Shown here piece after piece: positions 10,360-18,372 of a stretch of 36,091 nucleotides of DNA. Made by a program: the position numbers and the translations under genes. The notes under the pieces are model-generated. The model saw only the letters and a list, made by a program, of their open reading frames with translations. It did no database searches and had not been told where the DNA came from. This stretch comes from Lingula anatina. Taxonomy: Eukaryota > Brachiopoda > Lingulata > Lingulida > Lingulidae. Numbering within the stretch: the stretch's first letter is position 1; the number at the start of each line of letters is the position of its first letter. Where the stretch lies: positions 4,729-40,819 of the forward strand of contig NW_019773645.1 of assembly GCF_001039355.2 (NCBI RefSeq), written 5' to 3'.

Positions 10360-12326
10360 CAAATATTTCTATTTGATTTTTAGGTATTATGTCTGATCCT
10401 TAGTGACCCAATCACCGGTGCCCAACAGGAGAGTCGTCTATTGGGTCCTCAGGGGCGGATCCTCTTTCAGCCACCTCCAACTCTCCCAACCTTCTCCGTC
10501 GACGACAACGGCATCCCCATCGGACCCCAGAGCCTAATGCTAGCCGAACCGCCAAGTCCGATGCCTAGTTTTCTTCTCCTAAAGCCAGCGCACCCGCCAA
10601 GCCCCGCCCCGGTGGGGCCACCAGGGGTCCGTACCCAGGATCGCGGTCCCTCACCACCTGGGACTCAGCCAAGATTTGGGGGAGAAGATGATGATAACGC
10701 GACAACTCCCCAACCTAGACGAAGACACCATCATCGGCGTAGAGGGCACGGTGAACGGGGATCCCGGCATTTAAGCAGAGGTAGACACGGTTTGCGGTTC
10801 AGAGGACCCCCTGGTCACGCACGCGCCGGATCCACGGAGCATGCCCAAGCTGCACCCCCGGGGTACCGACAGTCTGGTCCTCCTGGTCTTACTCTGAAGG
10901 GACCAGCCGGATTCTACCGTAGCGCTGGGGCGCCCAGTGTCGCGGCAGGCCCACCGCGAGAGGGAGCCTCTGTAAGAAACCCTGCTCCGGCTAGTCTCAC
11001 TGAATTGGAGTATCTGCAAAGGCTAGCTCTTCAGCCAGGTATGGGATGAAGTTGGGAACGGTTGCCTGTGTCTTGTTTTATAAAGGCTGTTACCATTTCC
11101 TTCTTCTTGAAAATTATTTCCCAACACAAATATTGGTAGATTTTTAAAATGCTTTATCTTGTCTATTACATTTTTATTTCCATTTAATCTTTTTTTACTG
11201 GATTTCTTTCTGCGAAAACGTTTCACGCCTTTTTCACCCATCAATTCTTTTCAATTACATAATTGTCTGCATTAATTAAGTAGCCCCCCTGATCCAGCCT
11301 ATTTACAATAAATAAAGGTGACCTTTTTCGTACAGGAATGACCCTGGAAGACCTAAAGCCAAGAAGCAGGCCTGGGACTAATACACAACCACCTAGAAAG
11401 ACAACAGTCGTTGCACCTAGGACACGCCCACCGAGACCGACACGTGCAACTGCACGTGCGACGACACGTGCTACTGCACGTGCGACGACACGTGCGACTA
11501 CACGTGCTCCGCCGAGAACTACAACACGTCAGACCAGAGGTAGCTTTTACTGCTACATTTTTGAAAAAATACAAAAATCGAAATTTGTTTCTGTCGCGAC
11601 TATCAAATCAAGGAAACCAACTGCGTTCGAATGACCAGTATGTGTGAGCAATGCACAGTAAAAGATTTGCAAGTTTTGTGGTACATTGCACGAGTGAATG
11701 CAACAATGATTTAATAATTTCCATACTCTAGATATCTGCTATAAGAAATGTGTGAGAAAGGAATTCCTAGAATGGTTATAAATGACATTTAACAATCATG
11801 TAGATTGAATAAGTGGCAAGCCAACAGCCTAAATGTCAGAGAACATTACACGCTTTTATAACGGTACACAAATATATTATTTTTATCTTTCAGTGGAATC
11901 ATCCAACTGTCGCAACACCTATCCCGATAGCAAATGCGAGTCGTGGGCAAGAACAGATCAGTGTAGAGTCAATCCAAGTTTTATGCTTGAACACTGCAAG
12001 AAATCGTGCAAAGTGTGTACGGGTGGTGGCGGCGATGGGTCAAACAACGGCGGCAATACCGACCAAGGCAAAACCGACAAGGGTGACTGTGCCGAGAACA
12101 AGCACCCAAACGACCAAGAATGCGAATACTGGGCTCGAAGAGGAGAATGCGAGGCAAACCCGAGTTGGATGTTGCAAAACTGCCGTAAAGCCTGCAAACC
12201 AGAGGACTGTGGTAGTGACAAGGCGTGCGTGAACGATTATGGCGACGACGCTCAGTGTTCTCGCTGGGCAAATCGTGGAGAATGCGACAACAATCCTAAC
12301 TGGATGTTGGAAAACTGCCACAAGGC
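6915..12326 (+). CDS. Secreted Pro/Gly/Arg-rich protein with at least three ShK domains, 3'-partial
   Basis: Coding exons 6915-6935, 10384-11038, 11336-11539 and 11894-12326 (cut by the N at 12327) join in phase to 437 residues. Residues 1-20 form a signal peptide with likely cleavage near ITGA/QQ. Residues about 27-100 are Pro-rich; a His/Arg block (RRRHHHRRR) is at 119-127; GPPG and GPAG motifs follow; a Thr-Arg-Ala repeat occupies about 260-285. ShK domain 1 has Cys 299, 308, 317, 328, 332 and 335. Domain 2 has Cys 359, 370, 379, 390, 394 and 399. Domain 3 has Cys 405, 415, 424 and 435, with its last two cysteines lost in the gap. ShK modules occur in many extracellular proteins, including enzymes and matrix proteins; no catalytic domain is visible here. 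An extracellular or matrix role is an inference. The start is chosen for the hydrophobic leader formed only after splicing. Confidence 0.85.
8439..8486. repeat. (TA)n microsatellite
   Basis: An unbroken TA dinucleotide run of about 24 copies within intron 1 of the ShK gene. Confidence 0.95.
8955..9164. repeat. Two-copy 105-bp tandem repeat
   Basis: Copies 8955-9059 and 9060-9164 differ at only a few bases. The period is a multiple of three and one plus-strand frame stays open through both copies (35 codons per copy, with MEIVPPKHTK and FMKKKDKL). Each copy contains CCACCA...TGGTGG, a short inverted pair. It lies in an intron; coding function is unsupported. Confidence 0.85.
10313..10359. repeat. 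(ATT)n microsatellite
   Basis: About 15 copies of ATT immediately upstream of the exon 2 acceptor of the ShK gene. Confidence 0.95.
10384..11038 (+). CDS. ShK gene exon 2 (Pro/Gly/His/Arg-rich)
   Basis: The acceptor TGATTTTTAG precedes VLCLILSD, and the donor CAG/GTATGG leaves phase 1. It encodes 218 codons of low-complexity, probably disordered sequence. Local GC content is far above the surrounding AT-rich DNA, which supports coding function. Confidence 0.85.
11336..11539 (+). CDS. ShK gene exon 3 (Thr-Arg-Ala repeats)
   Basis: The acceptor TCGTACAG is followed by a Gly-splitting dinucleotide, then MTLEDLKPRSRPG and a run of (A/T)TRAT-like repeats built from ACACGTGCxAC nucleotide repeats. 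A Thr-rich stretch in a secreted protein could be O-glycosylated (inference). The exon ends in phase 1 at GTAGCT. Confidence 0.8.
11894..12326 (+). CDS. ShK gene exon 4 (three ShK domains, cut by gap)
   Basis: The acceptor TATCTTTCAG opens the exon. Three CxxxxxxxxC...W...(C)...NP.(W/F)ML..C modules are separated by a short Gly/Asn/Asp linker between domains 1 and 2, and domains 2 and 3 are almost contiguous. The reading frame stays open to the single N at 12327. The remaining part of domain 3 and the stop codon are missing. Confidence 0.9.
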
Positions 12327-12327
12327 N
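12327..12327. other. Assembly gap (single N)
   Basis: One N separates an open ShK exon from transposon sequence beginning mid-repeat. The flanks do not overlap each other, so this N stands for missing sequence of unknown length. Confidence 0.85.
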
Positions 12328-12640
12328 ACTTTGGAAATTTTGCTTCCCTTTTATCTCCCAAACTGGCAGAGATAGGGCCAAAGTTACTTTTGAAGTTGAA
12401 TAGGAAGTCATATACCGGCAATCTTACCGTGAAATTGACCTTTCACCTACCTTTTGATGAACTTTTGATATATTTTTTTGCATATTTTGAAAATTCTTGT
12501 TGATTGCATTTTTACAGCTTGTCAAGCATAAGACTGGTGGCTGTGTGCCTTATTTTGTGTATGTGGGGGTCTATACAAATGCGCTTGCTCCAGCTGGTGG
12601 TACAATATTTGGAGGCGGTATCGCCTCTCTGATCCTCTAG
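12328..12640 (+). mobile_element. Helentron-like element, 3' fragment (copy 1)
   Basis: Close homologue of the 3' part of the element at 31285-33654. It has the tail of one 146-bp unit, a shared TTTTTACAGCTTGTCAAGCA segment, the subterminal motif GCTGGTGGTACAATA (12593-12607), the GAGGCG-GTAT-CGCCTC hairpin and a terminal CTAG followed by TT. Homology to the other copy ends right after CTAGTTA, which defines the 3' boundary. The 5' part is lost in the N gap. Confidence 0.8.
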
Positions 12641-13701
12641 TTATCAAAACTGAACAAACTTTTGCAGATTAATGTGATTTCGGGGGGGAAGATGAAGGTC
12701 CTTGAATCAAGATGAAGACAAATGACTGAGACCGCATTCACATCGAGTTGAGCCATGGCTCTACAAAGCCACGAACTAAATATAGCAGACATACATGAAA
12801 GGAAAACAACCTAATCTTTTAATAGTCTCTCCGCCTCTCACACGCCTTATTAATATTATTATTATGATGATGATGATGATGCCAGAATTTCATTTGTTGA
12901 CAACAGCTCAGCATTCTTTATGCTTAACTGATACAGAATATTGCCAGTGTCAGGTGGACTGTTGTGTTCAGTTGATAACTTAAAATATTGAAATTGTGCT
13001 GACACATTAGTGACTTGTAGATAGTAGGTCAAAAAAACAAGGGATCAGTAAGAAAACATTGACTTTTTTAGACAAAACTTATAGTAATATATCTTGTTAA
13101 GTAGGTAATTCCCTTTTTTTTTGTTTTGTTTTTTCCTCCTTTCTTTTTTGGAGATTTTAAACTCTTTCACCATCTGACTTGCCTAGTTGTTTCTTTAATA
13201 TCTGTATATGAACCGTCTTTGATGTCTGGTTTAATCAAACATTCTTTATCCTGAATAAACGGAAAGATGTTTCTTTTTCAACTGTTTATTGTGTCTCTAA
13301 GTCACTGGATATATAAATTTGATACAATAAAAAAACTTTTAAATGCTTTAAATGGTTTTCATCAAGTAGACTCAGAATTCCTTAGAAAATGAAACACTTA
13401 CATATCCAAATTTACCAATTTTCAAATTTAAATAGAGGAGATATGGATATTTTGGTGTAATGGTATGTATTTGACTAAGGGCAATTCTTTTCTTATTGAT
13501 GATCTATAATAGCCATTGTGTCTGATGAATATTGAATCCACAATGTACCCGGTACGTTTGAGAGCAATAATAATTGTAAATAAACACAAATTGTTAAAAT
13601 CAAATGTATGAATTATTAATTAGATTTTTCTTAAATTGATTGTCCAAAAATAGCTCAGTTATGACTCTGTATTAGTTTTCTTTTTCTGTCATCTGAACAT
13701 A
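12641..13701. other. Intergenic region, ShK gene to zinc-finger gene A
   Basis: AT-rich, with no supported exon. AATAAA on the plus strand at 13254-13259 and AATAAA on the minus strand at 13285-13290 could be the poly(A) signals of the two convergent genes (inference). From about 13457 rightward the sequence belongs to the segmental duplication shared with 18373 onward. Confidence 0.5.
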
Positions 13702-14885
13702 TCATTTTGAGTTGTAGAAAGGATTTTTCATAATTGTTGTGATGACACCTGGCGTGGTCCTTTTAATACCAGTAAGTATTTCATAGACATCATTGTCAGT
13801 AATGATGGTGATATTCTCTGTGGTAAAAATGTCATCATCTTGAACAATGCTTTGTCCACTTTCAGTGCCACAAGTTTCTTGTATAATGTTGGTGCCATGA
13901 ATTCCTGTGGTGTGGGTTATTCTGTGTGTTTTGCAGCTATGCCCTTGAACGAATTCTACCCCACAAAATGTGCATTTGTATGAGTTTTTACTAGTGTGAA
14001 TTTTTTTATGTGTAATAGAGGCTGATTTTGTTATAATCTCTTCAGTGTGCATTCTAGCATGAATGTTGCAAGAAACTTGGCTGTTAAAGGTTTTGTCACA
14101 AAATCTGCATTTACATGGCTCCTCTCTTGTGTGAATCCTTTCATGATATGTGCAATGCCCTTGTTGTGTGAAAGTTTGGTCAAAGAAACTACACTGGAAT
14201 AGTCTCTCTCTTGTGTGAATTCTCTCATGAATTATGCAAGAAAGTTTGCAGTTAAAAGCTTCGACACAGAATCTACACTTGTAAGGTTTCTCTCCTGTGT
14301 GAATGCTTTCATGGAAGCTGCGATAGACTTTGTGTGTAAAAGTTTTCTCGCAGTATCTACACTTGTGAAGTTTAACTCCAGTCTGCATTTTTGCATGAAT
14401 GGTACAAGAACTTAGTTGTGATAGTCTTGTCACAGATATTATTTCCTGTTTGTTGTCCTTTTTCCTGACAATTTCTCAGCTGTATACTAGTTTCATAAAC
14501 TTTGCTATGCCAGTGCAGTAAACTTGCTATGCATCATGCAGCCAGTCACGTGGAAAATCAGTAAGAATTATTTTGGCTTGAAAGCTCCTGTCCAATACTA
14601 AAATTCAGCAACACAATCTCTGATTACTGTTTATCCAGGCTTGGAGTCTGTTTGATCTTGTAATCAATAGACCCAGTTTTTATGCTACATGTAAGCAATA
14701 TGTATATAGTTGTATTTGGCTACTGCTACATAAAATCTTGAATACAGATATTCTATTGAACAGTGTTAACTGTCAGTTACAGTGGACATATCTGATTGGT
14801 TGAAGTCATTTGTCTTCAATACTTCAGATGTCTTGTTTTAAAGATGTTATCTGCACTGCATATAATTGTCATCACTTCGCTAAGC
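13457..14885. repeat. Segmental duplication unit 1 (zinc-finger gene A)
   Basis: Homology to unit 2 extends beyond the coding regions: GACTAxGxxCAATTCTTTTCTTATTGATGATCT downstream of the genes, and CAGTGGAxATATCTGATTGG upstream. This shows a duplication of the whole gene with its flanks rather than retroposition. Confidence 0.8.
13702..14388 (-). CDS. C2H2 zinc-finger protein A (partly decayed fingers)
   Basis: 228 residues from the first in-frame ATG (14388) to TGA. There are four fingers with the full C-x2-C-x12-H-x3-H pattern, one with its second Cys changed to Phe (CSFFDQTF), and one that has lost its cysteines (around ITKSASITHKKIHT). TGEKP-type linkers are partly eroded (TRERL, TREEP, TEEII). 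Upstream of the ATG, finger-like residues appear in a shifted frame, so an older N-terminal finger has been lost. The C-terminal about 40 residues (TTENITIITDNDVYEILTG...) are nearly identical to zinc-finger gene B. A nuclear DNA-binding role is expected from the family. No KRAB, BTB or ZAD domain is seen. It may be a degenerating paralogue. Confidence 0.8.
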   Translation of the reverse strand: MQTGVKLHKCRYCEKTFTHKVYRSFHESIHTGEKPYKCRFCVEAFNCKLSCIIHERIHTRERLFQCSFFDQTFTQQGHCTYHERIHTREEPCKCRFCDKTFNSQVSCNIHARMHTEEIITKSASITHKKIHTSKNSYKCTFCGVEFVQGHSCKTHRITHTTGIHGTNIIQETCGTESGQSIVQDDDIFTTENITIITDNDVYEILTGIKRTTPGVITTIMKNPFYNSK

Positions 14886-15924
14886 ATTGATTAAAAGCTA
14901 AGATCCAAATAATTATACTGGATCCCAGTTTTAACAGGTAACATGGCATTCCATCAATTTACACCAAGCCAGCTAGAAGACAAGAAGTGATTTTATCAGT
15001 CAGTTTGTATTTGTCACACATGCCAGGCTGGTTCTGATGTGATAAGCAATTTTGTAATTTGATAAGCAAATTGTTTATAGAAATGCCACAAAATGGAGCT
15101 TTGATGACATTTTCCTCAAAGAAGTCTACTTGTTCTGTACCAAATGACACTCTTTGAATATAGGGATGGAAGAGGAATTGAAAAAATTTATCAGGTGTGA
15201 TTAACAAGGATATCTAACATTTTACAGTGAATAGTGAAATATGAATACTGATTTTTTTCAAATTAATCATTTGACATGCAGTTATTTTTTTGTAATAAAG
15301 ATTGAGAAATAATATTATTCCAGTGATAGACTTAAAAACTTAATTTATTTTCTACACAAATCCCTGGTTGCGCTTTTTGCTGCTTTCATCTGTCTCTTCA
15401 AAATATAATGCTAAAAGTTAATTATGGATAAAGTTTGATGACATTTTCTAAAAACTAAGGAGAAACAAAATTAAAACAAAGATTTGGATTGTTATTCATT
15501 TTTTAATAATAAGATGATTAATGAAATGTTTGTTAGCGCAAGCAGCATATTATTCAACAATGTATATAGGGATTTTAATGTAATTCATCAGAAAGAGAGT
15601 TTGTGTATAGAAAAGATTGTACTTTATTTTTTTAAACTTTTCATACATGATGTGTTATTTATTAAATCAAAAGAAGTATTTTTTGTCTGATAAAATTCAC
15701 ACATGGGAAGCTTAAATGTATAAATATTTCAAAATTCTCACCTAACTTGTTTTAAGCAAGTTATAATCCCTTAGATCTTTATTACATGGAATTACTGGGT
15801 TTTACCCACCATGAGGGGTGGAGAAGTGGCTGAATTAAATAATCAGTTTATAAGTCATGTGATTGACAATTTGATTGATGAACTCTAGCATTCTGTAAAC
15901 TTGAATCTTGATGGAGAGAGACTA

Positions 15925-16140
15925 AGGGTGCTTTCCCAGAGATTAAGATCGATCTAAAGATTAAGATTTAGATCGACCTAACTCCCTGGCGGTTCATACT
16001 AAATTGCAGTCAGCCAAGCAGCGCCATAGTTAATTACCCCCTTACAGCTTTTAGTAGGCGGGACAAATGCTTAAGCCGGCCAAGCTGACAGTAATCTAGG
16101 GAGACTCCCCACAGGGATAGATCGATCTAAAAATCTATGG
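15925..16140. repeat. Possible MITE-like block with AGATCGATCT motifs
   Basis: The palindrome AGATCGATCT occurs at 15946-15955 and 16119-16128, with a related TTAGATCGACCT between them, enclosing a GC-richer core unlike the flanks. No clear long inverted ends or target duplication, so the class is uncertain. Confidence 0.35.
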
Positions 16141-16216
16141 AAATGGGGTGTAGGAGGAGAGAGGTCTGGTTTCAATGTTGGATTTGACCATACTTGTATC
16201 ATGTGACTTTTAGTGT

Positions 16217-16263
16217 TTGTGTGTGTATGTGTGTGTGTGTGTGTGTGAAAGAGAGAGAGAGAA
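16217..16263. repeat. (GT)n/(GA)n microsatellite
   Basis: A GT run passing into a GA run. A CA run on the same strand lies about 200 bp to the right (16452-16479). Confidence 0.9.
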
Positions 16264-16451
16264 CGAGAGAGCTAGAGAACTATAAACCTGTCCTACCTAG
16301 CTCTGCAAGCCAATAGAATATGGAAGTCAAGGCAAGGCAAGAAAAATTAGGCATTTTATTTGTCATTATTATGTTGGATAAGGTCAAAGAGTGGCTCTCA
16401 GAAAGTCCTTGGATTTCCATGGCCCTAAGGCTACCATGGTCCAAACATGTG

Positions 16452-16479
16452 CACACACACACACACACACACACACACC
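16452..16479. repeat. (CA)n microsatellite
   Basis: About 13 CA copies, complementary in orientation to the GT run at 16217, so the pair could form a foldback. Confidence 0.9.
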
Positions 16480-17061
16480 ATTGCAACATTCTAACAGATA
16501 CCTTAAGCTAGCTTTTTAAATTCTAAAAAATTAAAATATATTTCTTTTTCTTTTAATTTTTTAAATGAAAATTTATATATTTTCGGGTTATATTGTTTCA
16601 TAAGTCCATGATAAAGAAGATATTCCCTGTGATTGGTCAGTGGTAGTCAAGATGGCTTCTGGAGTGTAACTGCTTTCCATCTGTATTTGAAAAATTCTTT
16701 GAAATTCAAGAAAAAGGGGGGGATAGGATGAAAGTGAGCTGTGATCAATAACAGAACAGAAAAAATAAAAGCTATTGGCGAATACAAAATTGCATAACGT
16801 CTCTTTAAGACAAATACTAGTAACTTCTCACTGTTAGCTAAACATTTTTCAAAAGCACTGTATAGAAGTGAGATCTTTCAGAAACATTTTGAATAAGTTA
16901 TTCCATTTATTGATTGTGGCAGTTAATAATGATTAATTTTGTAAAAATGTATATTAAGTAAACTGTTGGATAATTTTCCCCAATTCATTACTTATTTGAA
17001 TGAAAATAATGATTAATTTCAAAAATTGGTATAAAATCTGTAGGTATCATTATGTGGATTT

Positions 17062-17200
17062 AAAGAAAAGCTGTGTGGTGATCCTCTTTAGCACTGAGTT
17101 CAAAGATCTAGATGATGTCATCTTTGGATAGAAAGAAAAGCTGTGTGGTGATACTCTTTAGCACTGAGTTCCAAGACCTAGATGATATGTCATCATTGGA
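17062..17200. repeat. Two-copy 70-bp tandem duplication
   Basis: AAAGAAAAGCTGTGTGGTGAT begins both copies (17062 and 17132). The copies share TAGCACTGAGTTC and CTAGATGAT and differ by a few substitutions and small indels. Noncoding. Confidence 0.85.
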
Positions 17201-18372
17201 AAGGTGTTTATGCAGGTGAGTCATGAGTTTGTAAAAAAACAATAAGCATTGCCCTCTTTTGTATCACTTAAATTAGTTATGAATTCCTGCTTTAAAATGG
17301 CTACTTCATTGACAGACTTCAAGTTGTTTTCATAGTTAACGAAAAAGATCCAAATGACAGCTTAACTTCTGTGTAACAGTACCCATAACTGACTCCACTA
17401 TTACTAAATCAGTAAATGATATAAATTTAACCTCAGTTCATAACGCATCTGGTAAAATTCTGTGCTAAATTGTTCTGTAATGGTAGAAAGCACTTTTATC
17501 ACTTCTGCAATTAATGTAATGAAATTTCTTTTCTTATTACTGAACATGGTTTTAAAAAAATCTCACTTTATATCCTCAGGTAAATTAAATTAACTTAATT
17601 TTATATTTTTATGTTAAGTCTCTCTCCAAAGAATACCCAAACTTTTTTATTGTAATGGTAATTCTGATTTCCAGAAATTCAAGGAAGGTTGCCATGGATA
17701 CCAGCAGATCCCCAGGTGCTGTTCAGCCACCAGACTAGAACTTTAGGGGGGAGGGGGGGGAGGCAAAGGACAAGACTGGCAACTGTAATAAAAGGAGGCT
17801 TCATGGACAGTGATCATCATATCACCACGGTCACATAAAATCCCCAGGTATGTATCAGCAATACTCAAATATTGAACAGTCACTCATGCCCTGTTCTGCA
17901 AACAGCTAGCGTGTTTGAACCAAAACGTTTATATACAAGCTTTATGGCTCTAAGTAAATGTGGGAGAATACGGTTATATGTAACCTATATATCAAGGTGT
18001 ATTGAGTTTTGGACATGATTATTGATATCTCTGCCCATGGGGAGATACCCAAGACAGTGCTATGTTATTGTTGCATCAGCTGGATTCTGCAGGATGGACA
18101 ACTCGAGTGGCAGATGTAAAATGTCTCCTTTTCCAGTATGTTTTCCACTATGACAAAGTACGTAGGAGATGCTACATAATTCATAAACCCATTCACTGCA
18201 CGAGTGACAGACTGTGCACTACAAAACACATTTTCTGACACAAACTCTTTGTTAAGGTGTTTATCATACTAACTGTACCAAAGAGATATGTCATTACTAT
18301 TGACTTATAGGGCACTTTATCAAATTTCCATTTGCAAATTTAAAGATAAAAGAAATGAATAATTTTTTGTAA

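Larger units (their letters stand above)
6936..10383 (+). other. Intron 1 of the ShK gene (3,448 bp)
   Basis: AT-rich noncoding sequence between two phase-compatible splice sites. It holds a GA-rich run (about 7018-7040), a (TA)n run, a 105-bp two-copy repeat and an (ATT)n run close to the acceptor. No nested gene is recognised. Confidence 0.7.

Noticed and set aside
10441-11049. Collagen gene
   Set aside because: A few GPPG/GPAG motifs occur, but there is no continuous Gly-x-y repeat; the exon is better described as a disordered Pro/Gly/Arg-rich region.
11894-12326. Calling the ShK domains a toxin
   Set aside because: ShK modules are widespread in non-toxin secreted proteins; nothing here shows toxic activity.
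14959-15207. Minus-strand 82-codon open frame
   Set aside because: No recognisable domain and AT-rich composition; it is not conserved in the duplicated flank of zinc-finger gene B.
17690-17850. Possible short exon around CCATGGATACCAGCAG
   Set aside because: The frame stops after 14 codons and no matching splice partner was found.
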